From Thalassomonas sp. RHCl1 (GTDB taxonomy: Bacteria > Pseudomonadota > Gammaproteobacteria > Enterobacterales > Alteromonadaceae), in NCBI RefSeq assembly GCF_947387555.1, contig NZ_CANDNZ010000008.1:214946-278945 (forward strand): DNA of 64,000 nt. The letters run 5' to 3'. The position numbers were made by a program, and so were the translations under genes. Shown here piece after piece: positions 19,700 to 30,002 of the stretch; the first letter of the stretch is position 1, and each line of letters opens with the position of its first letter. The notes beneath the pieces are model-generated. The model was not told the DNA's origin. It saw only the letters and a program-made list of their open reading frames with translations, and made no database searches.

Positions 19700-20848
19700 C
19701 TAAAGGCAATAATGTTGGATCATTTTCATCAGCAACTTTTCGGTTTTAGTGATCTGATCAAATGCCAAATATTCATCTCCCTGATGCGCCTGCTTTATTG
19801 AACCCGGCCCCAGGACTATGGTCTGGCAGCCCAGTTGCTGAATATAGGGGGCTTCGGTGGCATAGTTTACCGCACAGCATTGATGGCCGCTGATTTCTTC
19901 CGCCAGGCTGATGAGATCGCTGGGTTTTTGCTGCTCGAAGCTGGGAGAGCTGGGATGTAATTCCTGGATATTAATACGTCCCGGGTAGCGCTCGGCCAGT
20001 TCTTTCAGGCTATCATTGAGCCAGTGGATCAGTTCGTCATCGCTGATACCCGGCAGGGAGCGCAGATCTAAATCTAAAGAGCAGAAGCCGCAGATCCGGT
20101 TGGCGTTATCGCCGCCTTGTATCGCCCCCAGATTCAGGGTGGGGGCAGGCACATCAAAGGCGTCGTTATGGTAATTTTGCTCTAAGGTGTCTTTTAAGCT
20201 TATCAGGCGGCCGATCACCTGATAGATGATTTCAATGGCATTAACCCCCAATGCCGGCTGGCTGGAATGTCCCGACTGCCCCTGTACCGTGATGCGGTGC
20301 GACATATGACCCTTGTGCATCACCACGGGCACTAAACTGGTGGGTTCGCCGATAATGGCGACATCGGGTTTGATCAACTGGCTTTGGGCAAAAAAACGCG
20401 CCCCGGCCATAGTGGTTTCTTCATCGGCGGTGGCCAGGACATATAAAGGCTTTTGTAGTTTTTTGGCATCAAGTTGACGGCTGGCCTGGAGAATAAAGGC
20501 AAAAAAGCCTTTCATATCACAGGTGCCCAGGCCATAGAATTTATCGTTTTTACTGGTCAGGCTCAGGGGATCGGAATGCCAGCGGTCTTCATCAAAAGGT
20601 ACGGTATCACTGTGTCCCGCCAATAATAACCCGCCTTCGCCGCTGCCAAGTTTTGCCAGCATATTATATTTATTATTGCTGTGGGGCACAGGCTGTATTT
20701 GAATGCTAAACCCCAGCTGTTCAAACCAAGTGGCAAGTAGTTGGATAATATCAAGATTTCCCTGATCCCAACTGCTTTGTGTCGAGCTGATGGAAGGGCT
20801 GGCGATCAGTTGTTTCAGAGAGTCGGTAAAATCAGGTAAATTTTTCAT
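19700..20848 (-). CDS. argE: Acetylornithine deacetylase
   Basis: A 382-residue M20-family zinc hydrolase, the same size as E. coli ArgE (383). Metal and catalytic motifs: LLLAGHSDTVPFD, GLGTCDMKGFFAFIL, ATADEETTMAGA and IIGEPTSL. It removes the acetyl group from N-acetylornithine to give ornithine. It is divergent from argCBFGH, the classical arrangement, and should share an ArgR-controlled regulatory gap. There is no obvious ribosome site before the ATG at 20848. Confidence 0.94.
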   Translation of the reverse strand: MKNLPDFTDSLKQLIASPSISSTQSSWDQGNLDIIQLLATWFEQLGFSIQIQPVPHSNNKYNMLAKLGSGEGGLLLAGHSDTVPFDEDRWHSDPLSLTSKNDKFYGLGTCDMKGFFAFILQASRQLDAKKLQKPLYVLATADEETTMAGARFFAQSQLIKPDVAIIGEPTSLVPVVMHKGHMSHRITVQGQSGHSSQPALGVNAIEIIYQVIGRLISLKDTLEQNYHNDAFDVPAPTLNLGAIQGGDNANRICGFCSLDLDLRSLPGISDDELIHWLNDSLKELAERYPGRINIQELHPSSPSFEQQKPSDLISLAEEISGHQCCAVNYATEAPYIQQLGCQTIVLGPGSIKQAHQGDEYLAFDQITKTEKLLMKMIQHYCL

Positions 20849-21110
20849 AATATATTTATGCTAAAAAGTTGCATATCTAGTCATTGGGTGTTAGATTCTC
20901 CCTACAGTGTAAATAACCTTGCCGGATAAGGCTACGGAAATATAAAAATGTCTACAACTATACGACGATAAAGCTTTTGTAACTTGTATGAACCAGATTG
21001 AAGCCGGGTTTATACCAGGTTTTATTTTAGGTTTTGTATTTTATATAAACAGATTTGTTGATCGAGTGTTATTTTTAGTTGCATAGAATTGCATTTTTTT
21101 CGGAGTGAAT
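20849..21110. promoter_or_regulatory. argE/argC divergent control region
   Basis: A 260-base AT-rich gap between divergent arginine genes. TATGC-N9-GCATA lies at about 20855-20873, close to argE, and the repeat TTGCATAGAATTGCAT lies at about 21079-21094, just upstream of argC. Both loosely resemble ArgR (ARG box) half-sites but do not match the textbook TGAAT/ATTCA arms, so I give them as candidates only. Confidence 0.4.
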
Positions 21111-22211
21111 ATGAAGGTTGCGGTTATTGGCGCCAGTGGTTATGTCGGCGCCGAGTTAATTGGCTTGCTTTGCCAACACGATAATATTTCCATCCAGCAC
21201 TTGCTGGTTTCAGAGAACAGTGCTTCCTCTGGGAAAACTTTCGCCGCCTTGCATGGGCGGTGGCAGGGGATCTGCGATTTACCCCTGCAGTCTTTTTCTC
21301 AAACCTGGTTTGATACTTTTATATCAGATAAGCAGGACAATGATGCAGAGCATGCCCTGGATGCGGTGTTCTTTGCGACTCCCCATGAGTTCAGTGCCTT
21401 ATGGGCCGGTGCTTTTGTTGAGGCCGGTATTAAGGTGTTTGATCTCTCCGGCGGCTTCCGTTTAAAGGAGCTGGCGGATTATCCCCAATATTACGGTTTC
21501 GAACATCAGGACATCAATACCCTGAGTCTGGCCCATTACGGGCTGGCGGAATGGCAGCATGAGCAGATTGCCGGTGCCGATCTGGTGGCGGTACCCGGTT
21601 GTTATCCCACGGCCAGCCTGCTGGCATTAAAACCCGTGATCAGCAATAAGCTGCAGCTGGAAAATTCTCTGGTGGTGGTTAACGGTATCAGTGGCGTCAG
21701 CGGGGCCGGCAGAACCGCTTCCCTGGCCAGCAATTTTAATGAAGTCAGCCTGATGCCCTACAATATTTTAAAGCACAGACATCAGCCGGAAATCAGTCAG
21801 GAAGCCGGTGTTGAGGTGATTTTTAATCCCCACCTGGCGCCCTATAAACGGGGTTTGCTTGCTACCGTGACTTTGCAGTTAAAAACCGGGGTAAGCGCTG
21901 CGCAAGTCGATGCAGCTTTTACTCATGCCTACCAGGATAAAGCCTTGATCAGGCTGCTGGATGCCTGGCCAAAAATCGATAATGTCGCCCATACGCCTTT
22001 TGCCGATCTCCACTGGCAATACGATGAAAAAAAACAGGTTCTGGTGGTTTCCTGCGCCATAGACAACCTGCTTAAGGGGGCGGCGGCTCAGGCACTGCAG
22101 TGCGCCAATATATCCATGGGCTTGCCTGATCATTATGGCTTGTTGCCGCAAACATTTGTCGGATCAAGCGATGATTACAGCCTGGTCTCTCATGCACCAA
22201 GCACTAAGTGA
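21111..22211 (+). CDS. argC: N-acetyl-gamma-glutamyl-phosphate reductase
   Basis: A 366-residue NADPH-dependent reductase producing N-acetylglutamate semialdehyde. The N-terminal VIGASGYVGAELIGLL dinucleotide fold and the active-site cysteine in VAVPGCYPTAS identify it, together with PYNILKHRHQPEI. The ATG at 21111 follows CGGAG and is preferred to a GTG two codons upstream. It heads the argCBFGH operon. Length is somewhat above the E. coli protein (334), mostly from insertions in the N-terminal half. Confidence 0.95.
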   Translation: MKVAVIGASGYVGAELIGLLCQHDNISIQHLLVSENSASSGKTFAALHGRWQGICDLPLQSFSQTWFDTFISDKQDNDAEHALDAVFFATPHEFSALWAGAFVEAGIKVFDLSGGFRLKELADYPQYYGFEHQDINTLSLAHYGLAEWQHEQIAGADLVAVPGCYPTASLLALKPVISNKLQLENSLVVVNGISGVSGAGRTASLASNFNEVSLMPYNILKHRHQPEISQEAGVEVIFNPHLAPYKRGLLATVTLQLKTGVSAAQVDAAFTHAYQDKALIRLLDAWPKIDNVAHTPFADLHWQYDEKKQVLVVSCAIDNLLKGAAAQALQCANISMGLPDHYGLLPQTFVGSSDDYSLVSHAPSTK

Positions 22212-22224
22212 CAGGGGACGGGAC

Positions 22225-23022
22225 GTGAAAAAGTTAACAACTAATCTTAATAAAAAGCCACTGGTGATTAAAATCGGCGGCGCTATCTTAAACCAGGCCA
22301 GCGCCTTACAGGCGCTGCTGCAGGTTATCAGTCAGCTTAAAGATCAGGCGGTGGTGCTGGTGCACGGCGGCGGCTGTGTGGTGGATGAGATGCTTGAGCA
22401 ATCGGGCTTTACCACAGAGAAAAAAAACGGTCTGCGTATTACCCCTAAGGCCCAGATCCCGGTGATCAGCGGGGCGCTGGCTGGTAATGTCAATAAATCC
22501 ATCGTTGCGGCCGCAGCCAAATTAAATATCCCGGCGGTGGGTTTGTCCCTGTGCGATGGCGATATGGTGGCCTGTCAGCTGGCGGATACCGAACTAGGCG
22601 CTGTAGGTAAGCCAAGTCCCCACAGCAGTAAACTACTCGACAGTTTAGTGTCCGGCCATTTTCTGCCGGTAATAGCTTCTATCGGTGCACTCGATAATGG
22701 CGAGCTGGTCAATGTTAATGCCGATGATGCCGCGGTGGTGATTTGTCAGCTGCTTAATGCCGAGCTTTTGCTGTTAACGGATGTTAACGGCGTTAAAGAT
22801 GCACAAAACCAGTACCTGGAAACCCTGAATTCCCGTCAGGCCAGTCAGTTGATCCAGCAGGGGGTGATCGCCGGCGGTATGACCGCCAAAGTGAATGCCG
22901 CCCTGAAGGCCGCTAACCAGTTACGACGAAGCATCGCGGTTGCCAGCTGGCAATCGCCGGAGCAGATCCTCCGTTTGCTCAATGGTGATGGCGTAGGCAC
23001 CCGCATTCAGCCGGATAGCTAA
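22225..23022 (+). CDS. argB: Acetylglutamate kinase
   Basis: About 265 residues, an amino-acid kinase fold enzyme that phosphorylates N-acetylglutamate. The phosphate loop VIKIGGAIL, VVLVHGGGCVVDEML, NVNADDAAVVICQLL and LLLTDVNGVKDA are diagnostic. I start it at GTG 22225, preceded by AGGGGACGGGA, which gives a length matching E. coli ArgB (258); ATGs further upstream lie inside argC without ribosome sites. It begins 13 bases after the argC stop. Confidence 0.94.
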   Translation: MKKLTTNLNKKPLVIKIGGAILNQASALQALLQVISQLKDQAVVLVHGGGCVVDEMLEQSGFTTEKKNGLRITPKAQIPVISGALAGNVNKSIVAAAAKLNIPAVGLSLCDGDMVACQLADTELGAVGKPSPHSSKLLDSLVSGHFLPVIASIGALDNGELVNVNADDAAVVICQLLNAELLLLTDVNGVKDAQNQYLETLNSRQASQLIQQGVIAGGMTAKVNAALKAANQLRRSIAVASWQSPEQILRLLNGDGVGTRIQPDS

Positions 23023-23089
23023 CCCTTAGCTTCTCCCCCTTAAAAAACAGAATTTTTAGATACTTAGTGCCGTCAGGCAGGAATATATT

Positions 23090-24010
23090 ATGTCGTTAAA
23101 ACACTTTTTAGCTGATGATCAGCTAAACCAGGCTCAGCTGCAATCGCTTATTACTTTAGCCTTGAAAATGAAACAAAACCCGGCGGATTACCAGCATTTG
23201 TTAGCCGGAAAATCCGTGGTGATGTTATTCGAGAAACCTTCCCTGAGAACCCATATCAGTTTTGATATCGGTATCCAGAAACTTGGCGGTCATGCCCTAT
23301 ATATCGGCCAGCAAAACGGCCAGTTGGGCGAGCGTGAGCGGGTATCGGATGTCGCTAAAAATCTTGCCTGCTGGTCTGATGCCATAGTGGCCCGGGTATT
23401 TAAGCACCAGGTGTTGCAAGAGTTGGCGGCACATGCTGGTAAACCTGTGATCAATGCCTTATGCGATTTATATCATCCCTGCCAGGCGCTGGCGGACTTC
23501 GTCACCTTAACGGAAAATTTTGCTGATCTGTCCCAGGTAAAACTGGCCTATGTCGGTGACGGCAATAATGTCTCTAATTCATTGATGTTGATGGCCGCTA
23601 CTTTAGGGGTTGATTTTACCCTGGTATGCCCGACCGGCTTTGGTCCTCAGGCCGAGATGTTCAATAAGGCCAAAGAAATCGCCCAGGCCTCAGGCAGTCA
23701 ATTATCGCTTACTTCAGATGTCGAGGCGCTTGGTCAGCAAGATGCCATCTATACCGATACCTGGGTATCTATGGGAGATGAAACCAAGGTGGAAGATATC
23801 CTGGCAACTTTTGCGGCCTATCAGGTGAATCACGAATTAATGAACAGCGCCGGGGCGAAAGTGGTGATGCACTGCCAGCCGGCCCATTTGGGCCAGGAAA
23901 TCACCGCTGAGCTGTTTGACAGTGAGTTGTCGGTGGCAACCTCCCAGGCGGAAAACCGCATGTGGGCACAAAATGCCGTATTGGCAACCCTGCTGGCGGA
24001 GCCGGTATAA
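23090..24010 (+). CDS. argF: Ornithine carbamoyltransferase
   Basis: A 306-residue transcarbamylase making citrulline from ornithine and carbamoyl phosphate. The carbamoyl-phosphate loop reads [11 protein letters not shown], close to the usual STRT, followed by the ornithine-side motifs [18 protein letters not shown] and HCQPAHLGQ. The last replaces the textbook HCLPA; I believe HCQPA occurs in other Alteromonadales enzymes, so it does not argue against activity. ATG follows AGGAATATATT. Presence of argF between argB and argG matches Shewanella-like operons. Confidence 0.93.
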   Translation: MSLKHFLADDQLNQAQLQSLITLALKMKQNPADYQHLLAGKSVVMLFEKPSLRTHISFDIGIQKLGGHALYIGQQNGQLGERERVSDVAKNLACWSDAIVARVFKHQVLQELAAHAGKPVINALCDLYHPCQALADFVTLTENFADLSQVKLAYVGDGNNVSNSLMLMAATLGVDFTLVCPTGFGPQAEMFNKAKEIAQASGSQLSLTSDVEALGQQDAIYTDTWVSMGDETKVEDILATFAAYQVNHELMNSAGAKVVMHCQPAHLGQEITAELFDSELSVATSQAENRMWAQNAVLATLLAEPV

Positions 24011-24090
24011 GAGCGGGTTTAGCATCAACAAAATTTATAGGTTTTTATCTGCCTTTTATCAGGCAAAGTTTCAAGAATTGGGTGAGTAAG

Positions 24091-25332
24091 ATGAGTTTAC
24101 AAACAGAGCAGAAAGTTAAAAAAGTAGTATTGGCATATTCCGGCGGTCTGGATACCTCGGCCATTATCCCTTGGCTAAAAGAAAATTATCACGGCTGTGA
24201 GGTGGTGGCCTTTTGCGCCGATGTCGGTCAGGGAGAAGAGGAATTAGAAGGCATAGTGGAAAAAGCCATCGCCTCCGGCGCCAGCGAGTGTCACGTGGTG
24301 GACTTAAAGGAAGAGTTTGTTAAGGACTATATTTACCCGATCGTTAAAACCGGCGCCGTTTATGAAGGCCAGTACCTGCTGGGGACTTCCATGGCCCGTC
24401 CGGTGATTGCCAAGGCCCATGTCGAAGTGGCGCTGAAAGTGGGGGCGGATGCCCTGTGTCACGGCTGTACCGGTAAAGGTAATGATCAGGTGCGTTTTGA
24501 GTCCTGTTTTGCCGCATTGGCGCCACAGCTGAAAGTGATCGCCCCGTGGCGGGAGTGGGATATGCTCTCCCGTGAAGATCTGCTGGCTTACTTAGCCGAA
24601 CGTGATATTCCCTGCTCGGCATCATTGACGAAAATCTACAGCCGGGATGCCAATGCCTGGCATATCTCCCACGAAGGTGGTGAGCTTGAAGATCCCTGGT
24701 GTGAGCCGTCAAAAGAAGTCTGGACCATGACGGTAGATCCGCTGGAAGCGCCGGATACGCCGGAAAATGTCATGTTAAGTTTTGAGCAGGGGCAACTGGT
24801 GGCGGTGGATGGCCAGACACTGACTCCTTATCAGGCGCTGATGTATCTAAACGACAAGGCTGCCGCCCACGGGGTTGGCCGTATCGATATTGTTGAAAAC
24901 CGCCTGGTGGGCATGAAATCCCGTGGCTGTTATGAAACCCCGGGTGGCACTGTGCTGATGGCGGCCTATAAAGGGCTGGAAACCCTGATTCTGGATAAAG
25001 AATCGTTAAAATTCAGGGAATCTGTAGCGCTGGAATTCTCCCATGTGATTTACGATGGCCGCTGGTTTACGCCACTGGCGAAAGCCCAGCTGGCGGCAGC
25101 AAACTCATTGTCGGATAAAGTGACCGGCGATGTTGTGGTTAAGCTCTTTAAAGGGCAGGCGGTAGTGAGCCAGCGTCGTTCGCCTTATTCCCTGTATTCC
25201 GAGGAGTTTGCCACTTTCGGTGCCGATGACGTCTACGATCAAAAACATGCCGAAGGCTTTATCCGTTTGTTCAGCTTATCCAGCCGGATAGCGGCGTTAC
25301 ATGAAAAAGATACAACAGGCGGGGAGAAGTAA
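24091..25332 (+). CDS. argG: Argininosuccinate synthase
   Basis: A 413-residue enzyme joining citrulline and aspartate with ATP. The PP-loop [15 protein letters not shown], the motif [13 protein letters not shown] and the conserved [17 protein letters not shown] identify it. The ATG at 24091 (MSLQTEQ) is used; the same frame stays open back into argF, but the extra 43 residues are not part of the family. The coding end overlaps the upstream frame of argH, whose ATG lies 2 bases after the argG stop. Confidence 0.95.
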   Translation: MSLQTEQKVKKVVLAYSGGLDTSAIIPWLKENYHGCEVVAFCADVGQGEEELEGIVEKAIASGASECHVVDLKEEFVKDYIYPIVKTGAVYEGQYLLGTSMARPVIAKAHVEVALKVGADALCHGCTGKGNDQVRFESCFAALAPQLKVIAPWREWDMLSREDLLAYLAERDIPCSASLTKIYSRDANAWHISHEGGELEDPWCEPSKEVWTMTVDPLEAPDTPENVMLSFEQGQLVAVDGQTLTPYQALMYLNDKAAAHGVGRIDIVENRLVGMKSRGCYETPGGTVLMAAYKGLETLILDKESLKFRESVALEFSHVIYDGRWFTPLAKAQLAAANSLSDKVTGDVVVKLFKGQAVVSQRRSPYSLYSEEFATFGADDVYDQKHAEGFIRLFSLSSRIAALHEKDTTGGEK

Positions 25333-25333
25333 T

Positions 25334-27208
25334 ATGGCCTTATGGGGTGGACGGTTTAAAACCGCGAGTAGTGATATTTTCAAGGAATTTAATGATTCAC
25401 TGCCATTTGATCATGTATTGGTACAACAGGATATCCAGGGTTCTATCGGCTGGTCGAAAGCGATACAGCAGGCGGGTGTACTTACCCTGGAAGAGCAGCA
25501 GCAGATGGAGCAGGCGCTGCTGGACTTATCCGCAAAAGTGGCCGCCGGCGAAAGTGATATTTTAGCCTCCGGCGCCGAAGACGTGCACAGCTGGGTGGAA
25601 GCCGAGCTTACCGCACAGCTTGGCGATATCGCCAGAAAATTGCATACCGGTCGTAGCCGTAACGACCAGGTGGCCACAGATCTCAGGTTATGGAGCCGTG
25701 AGCAGGTCGACATATTGATTGCTGCCTTAAATACCTGTCAGCAACAACTCTTGACCCTGGCGGAAAACAACCAGGAGCATATCTTGCCCGGTTACACCCA
25801 TTTGCAGCGGGCGCAACCTATCCGCTTTGCCCATTGGTGTCTGGCGTATATTGAAATGTTCAAGCGTGACAGCAGCCGCTTAACGGATGCCCGTAAACGC
25901 ATGAATCAGTGTCCGCTCGGCAGCGGCGCGCTGGCGGGGACCACCTATGACATCGACCGCTATGAGCTGGCGCAGTCGCTGGGCTTTGACGGCCCTTGTG
26001 TAAACAGTTTGGATGCGGTTTCCGACCGGGATTTTGTGCTGGAGATTTTATTTGCCGCCAGTGCCAGCATGATGCATTTATCCCGGTTTGCCGAAGATTT
26101 GATCTTTTTCAATTCCGGGGAAGCGAACTTTATTACCTTAGGAGATCAGGTCACCTCCGGCTCATCCCTGATGCCGCAAAAGAAAAACCCGGATGCGCTG
26201 GAGTTGATCCGGGGTAAATGCGGTCGGGTTTATGGTGCCTTGCAGGGGCTTTTGGTGACCCTCAAAGGTTTGCCCATGGCCTATAACAAAGATCTGCAGG
26301 AAGATAAGGAAGGATTATTTGAAACCGTTGGCCAATGGCATTCCTGCCTGGTGATGGCGGGAGAAGTGATCAATTCTATTGAGATCAACAGCGCCCGTTG
26401 CCAGAAAGCGGCGCGGGAAGGTTATGCCAATGCTACTGAGCTGGCGGATTACCTGGTCGATAAAGGGGTGCCTTTTAGGACGGCTCATGAAATTTCAGGC
26501 CAGGTGGTGCTTTATGCCATTAAGCAGCAGGAGCCGATTGAAAGCCTGCGCCTGGATGAACTTAAACAGTTTTCACCGCTGATTGAGCAGGATGTTTATC
26601 CTGTGCTGGAGCTGGAGTATCTGGTGGATAAGCGTAATATCCTCGGCGGCACCGGCAAGAAACCGGTCAGCAATATTATTGCCCAGTACCGTCATAACCT
26701 GGGCACCTCGGATTACCTGGTGCGGGATGCGAAACTCACCGATCTGCGCGCCATCAGCAAGCTGGTGGACTATTGGGCGGCGAAAGAGGAAAACTTGCCG
26801 CGGGCGGAAGATGAGCTGATCAAATCCATCCGTGACTTTGCCGTGATCGAAGTCAACGGCCAGGTATGCGGCTGCGCTGCTTTGTACATTTACAGTACCG
26901 GCCTGGCGGAAGTGCGCTCGTTAGGGGTCTCCATCAATTACCAGGGTAAAGGTTACGGTAAGGCGCTGGTGGAGCATTTGCTGGAGCGGGCGAAAACCCT
27001 GGCATTAAGCAAGTTGCTGGTATTAACCCGCAAACCGGAATTTTTTGCCCGGTTAGGTTTTGAACCGGGCAATAAAGAGCATTTGCCGGAAAAAGTTATG
27101 AAAGACTGTGACTTATGTCATCGCCAGGATAATTGTGATGAAACCGCCTTGTTATATAACTTAAACAACGGCCATCCTTTGGCTATTCAGGTCACTCAGG
27201 TGAATTAA
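25334..27208 (+). CDS. argH: Argininosuccinate lyase fused to N-acetylglutamate synthase domain
   Basis: A 624-residue fusion. Residues 1-460 are argininosuccinate lyase (MALWGGRF start, [29 protein letters not shown] signature), which cleaves argininosuccinate to arginine and fumarate. From about residue 470 a GNAT acetyltransferase domain follows, with [21 protein letters not shown] for acetyl-CoA and the short-NAGS ending [17 protein letters not shown] and [12 protein letters not shown]. This is the ArgH(A) type known from Moritella and other Alteromonadales; it supplies N-acetylglutamate, so the operon needs no separate argA here. The cysteines in CxxC...C may bind metal. Strong ribosome site GGGGAG; operon terminator after it. 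Confidence 0.95.
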   Translation: MALWGGRFKTASSDIFKEFNDSLPFDHVLVQQDIQGSIGWSKAIQQAGVLTLEEQQQMEQALLDLSAKVAAGESDILASGAEDVHSWVEAELTAQLGDIARKLHTGRSRNDQVATDLRLWSREQVDILIAALNTCQQQLLTLAENNQEHILPGYTHLQRAQPIRFAHWCLAYIEMFKRDSSRLTDARKRMNQCPLGSGALAGTTYDIDRYELAQSLGFDGPCVNSLDAVSDRDFVLEILFAASASMMHLSRFAEDLIFFNSGEANFITLGDQVTSGSSLMPQKKNPDALELIRGKCGRVYGALQGLLVTLKGLPMAYNKDLQEDKEGLFETVGQWHSCLVMAGEVINSIEINSARCQKAAREGYANATELADYLVDKGVPFRTAHEISGQVVLYAIKQQEPIESLRLDELKQFSPLIEQDVYPVLELEYLVDKRNILGGTGKKPVSNIIAQYRHNLGTSDYLVRDAKLTDLRAISKLVDYWAAKEENLPRAEDELIKSIRDFAVIEVNGQVCGCAALYIYSTGLAEVRSLGVSINYQGKGYGKALVEHLLERAKTLALSKLLVLTRKPEFFARLGFEPGNKEHLPEKVMKDCDLCHRQDNCDETALLYNLNNGHPLAIQVTQVN

Positions 27209-27225
27209 GCTATTTTCCCGGCTGT

Positions 27226-27268
27226 AAGGCAGGTATTGTTAACAAGTGTTAACTACCTGCCTTTTTTA
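27226..27268. terminator. Terminator between argH and convergent mrcA
   Basis: AAGGCAGGTA (27226-27235) pairs with TACCTGCCTT (27253-27262), with TTAAC-type inner pairing and a T-run; the A-run is short, but it may serve both directions. Confidence 0.75.
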
Positions 27269-27286
27269 TATCAGGCGAATAAGGGA

Positions 27287-29848
27287 TCAGAATAACTCTT
27301 CTTCCAGCTCTTCTTCTTCGTTACCGTCGAGGATCTCCCGGCTTTTATCCAAAGTGACATATTCCTGAGGGGCGGTGCCGTTTTCAAAATATTCAAACAA
27401 ACTGGTTTTATCGGCTTTGCTGCTCAGTTTGCCGGTCGCCTTGTCTATCCTGACGGAAACGACATTTTCCGGCGGCAGGAAAGGTTCAACTTCAAGGTCT
27501 TTTAACGCCGTATCCATGTAGGTGATCCAGGCGGGTTGGGCCGATTTGGCGCCGGCTTCGATGCCGTAAACCTGGCTTTTACCCAGGTTTTTGTTATAGG
27601 CGGTTCTGCCCAGGTTCCTGGTATGATCATCAAAACCTATCCAGGAAGTGGTCACCAGGCGACGGCTATAGCCGGAGAACCAGGCATCTTTGGATTCGTT
27701 GGTGGTGCCTGTCTTCCCGGCGATATCACGGCGCTTGAGCTTCTTCGCCCTGAACCCCGTGCCTTGCCAGCCAGGTTTAGTGGACCAGTCATATCCCCAA
27801 ATGGCGCTGTTGAGGGCTTCCGTCATCAAAAAGGCATTTTGCTCGCTGATCACCCGCTCGGCCTGGTTCAGGGGGGGAGCCAGGTTATCGGCGGATAAAG
27901 AGTCTACCTCTAATTCGCTGTTATCCGATGCTAACGTTTCTTCGCTGGCTCGGGTGGCGGCGCTCAGGCTGTCCATGGTGTCACTGGCCTGACAGGGATC
28001 GCAGGCCAGTGCCGGATTTGCCTGAAAAACAATATTGCCGAATGAGTCTTCGATACGGTCGATCAGGTAAGGCTGGATCAGGAAGCCGCCGTTGGCAAAG
28101 GTAGCAAAACCGCTGACCACTTCCAGCGGTGTCAGTGAGGCAGACCCCAGCGCCAGGGTTTCGTTTCTCGGCAGTTCATCCGGCACAAAACCAAATAAAG
28201 AAAGGTGATCGACAATTTTTCCTAAGCCGACTTCCCTGAGCAGGCGCACCGAGATCACGTTTTTAGACTGGGCCAGAGCCAGGCGGATACGGATCGGGCC
28301 GACATAGGTTGGCGGGGAATTTTTCGGGCGCCAGACCACGCCTGAGCTTCTGTCCCATTGGTTAATGGGGGCGTCATTGATGATAGAGGCCAGGGTAAAG
28401 CCGTTTTCCAGTGCGGCGGAGTAGATAAAAGGTTTAATATTCGAGCCTACCTGGCGTTTTGCCTGGGTGACCCGGTTAAACTGGCTCTGCTTAAAGCTGA
28501 AACCGCCGACGGCGGCTTTAATGGCGCCGTCGTCCGGGGAAATCGATACTAACGCGCCACTCACCTGCGGGATCTGGCTTAAGACATAGCTGTTATCCGC
28601 TTGCTTGACCACCCAGATAACATCGCCGTAATTAAGAATATCTGCGGCGGTTTCTGGCGCCGGTCCCTGTTTCTGATCGCTGATAAATTCCCGGGCCCAG
28701 GAAAGTCCCGGCCAGTCTATGATGGCCTGCTGCTCATCTTTAAGGGTAATGGCGACCGACTGCTCAGACACTTCGGTCACTATGGCAGGTATTAACGATT
28801 GATAACCTTCTATATTAAGCGCCTGGCTGATTTCTTCCTGCGTCAGCGGATTGAGGTATTCGCCGCTGACGGCATCTTTTTGGTTGTTGCTTTCATTCTT
28901 GAGGGAACGGATCACGCCGCGATAGCCATGCCTTAGGTCATAGGCCATCAGGTTGCCGGTCAGAGCGTTTTGTGCCGCGCTTTGCAGTTTGGACGGGACT
29001 GTGGTGAAGACCTTGTAGCCGCCGGTATAAGCCTGCTCCCTGCCGTAGCGCTGCAGCATTTCCTGGTGCGCCATTTCCGCCAGGTAGGGGGCGTTTAATT
29101 CGATTTCCGCGCCGTGGCGTTTGCCGGTGATCGGTGCCGCCATCGCCTCTTGATACTGTGCCGGACTGATATAATTTTTCGCCAGCATGCGCTGTAGTAC
29201 CACGCTGCGGCGCGCCTTGGCCCGCTTCGGCGAGCGGATGGGGTTCAAGGTGGACGGCGCCTTGGGCAGACCGGCCAGTACCGCGATCTGCGCCAGGGTT
29301 AATTCCTGTACTTCTTTGCCGTAATATACCTGGGCGGCGGCGCCGAAACCGTAAGATCTGTGACCCAGGGGAATTTTATTCATATAAAGGGCAAGAATTT
29401 CGTCCTTGGTCAGCAGGTTTTCGATATGAAAAGAAATAAAGATTTCTCTTAATTTGCGCACATAAGTGACTTCCCGGGTCAGGAAGAAGTTACGGGCTAC
29501 CTGCATGGTAATGGTACTGCCGCCGCCTTTGTTCTGGCCGATGATCTGGCCGATCACCGCCCGGGTCAGGCCGACGGGATCTATGCCGAAGTGCTGGTAA
29601 AATCTGTCGTCTTCCGTGGCCAGTATGGCATCGATCAGTTGCTGCGGCATCTGCTCCAGCGCCAGGGGGATACGTTTTTTCTCGCCAAACTGGGACATGA
29701 GTTTGCCGTCGTTGCTGTAGATCTGCATCGGGGTTTGCCATTGCAGATTCTTTAATGACTCGACACTGGGCAGATCGTCACGCATAGTTAAATACAGGGT
29801 GATCAAGGCGATCACCCCCAGCAAGGCCAATAGCAGGCCAAATTTCAT
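27287..29848 (-). CDS. mrcA: Penicillin-binding protein 1A (bifunctional transglycosylase/transpeptidase)
   Basis: About 853 residues. A membrane anchor at 1-25 is followed by the GT51 transglycosylase (ATEDDRFYQHFGIDPVGL, GGGSTITMQVARNFFL, KDEILALYMNKIPLG) and a penicillin-binding transpeptidase whose KTGT box lies in AGKTGTTNESKDAWFSGY. An OB-like insert sits between. It polymerises and crosslinks peptidoglycan in the periplasm. I start at ATG 29848 because MKF aligns with the E. coli PBP1A start; a GTG 21 bases upstream is also possible and neither has a ribosome site. The C-terminal end is very acidic (GNEEEELEEELF). Divergent from pilM, the usual gammaproteobacterial neighbourhood. Confidence 0.95.
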   Translation of the reverse strand: MKFGLLLALLGVIALITLYLTMRDDLPSVESLKNLQWQTPMQIYSNDGKLMSQFGEKKRIPLALEQMPQQLIDAILATEDDRFYQHFGIDPVGLTRAVIGQIIGQNKGGGSTITMQVARNFFLTREVTYVRKLREIFISFHIENLLTKDEILALYMNKIPLGHRSYGFGAAAQVYYGKEVQELTLAQIAVLAGLPKAPSTLNPIRSPKRAKARRSVVLQRMLAKNYISPAQYQEAMAAPITGKRHGAEIELNAPYLAEMAHQEMLQRYGREQAYTGGYKVFTTVPSKLQSAAQNALTGNLMAYDLRHGYRGVIRSLKNESNNQKDAVSGEYLNPLTQEEISQALNIEGYQSLIPAIVTEVSEQSVAITLKDEQQAIIDWPGLSWAREFISDQKQGPAPETAADILNYGDVIWVVKQADNSYVLSQIPQVSGALVSISPDDGAIKAAVGGFSFKQSQFNRVTQAKRQVGSNIKPFIYSAALENGFTLASIINDAPINQWDRSSGVVWRPKNSPPTYVGPIRIRLALAQSKNVISVRLLREVGLGKIVDHLSLFGFVPDELPRNETLALGSASLTPLEVVSGFATFANGGFLIQPYLIDRIEDSFGNIVFQANPALACDPCQASDTMDSLSAATRASEETLASDNSELEVDSLSADNLAPPLNQAERVISEQNAFLMTEALNSAIWGYDWSTKPGWQGTGFRAKKLKRRDIAGKTGTTNESKDAWFSGYSRRLVTTSWIGFDDHTRNLGRTAYNKNLGKSQVYGIEAGAKSAQPAWITYMDTALKDLEVEPFLPPENVVSVRIDKATGKLSSKADKTSLFEYFENGTAPQEYVTLDKSREILDGNEEEELEEELF

Positions 29849-30002
29849 CACTTTTTTAAAAGTCAGCACAATTACAGACGCCCAAGTTTTTGCAGCAAAA
29901 TATTCATGGCTACTAGTATATCGTGTAAAACCATGTAATAAATGTATTTATGACTATATTGTGTCTAATATGAGTATAAAAATAATATTTTAGTAGGACA
30001 CT

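Noticed and set aside
23863..23905. HCQPAH in place of HCLPA in ornithine carbamoyltransferase as a sign of a different enzyme
   Set aside because: I believe the same variant occurs in other Alteromonadales ArgF proteins, and the gene sits in an ordinary arginine operon.
23962..24090. Longer argG start inside argF
   Set aside because: Extra 43 residues do not belong to argininosuccinate synthase; ATG 24091 has a ribosome site and the normal N terminus.
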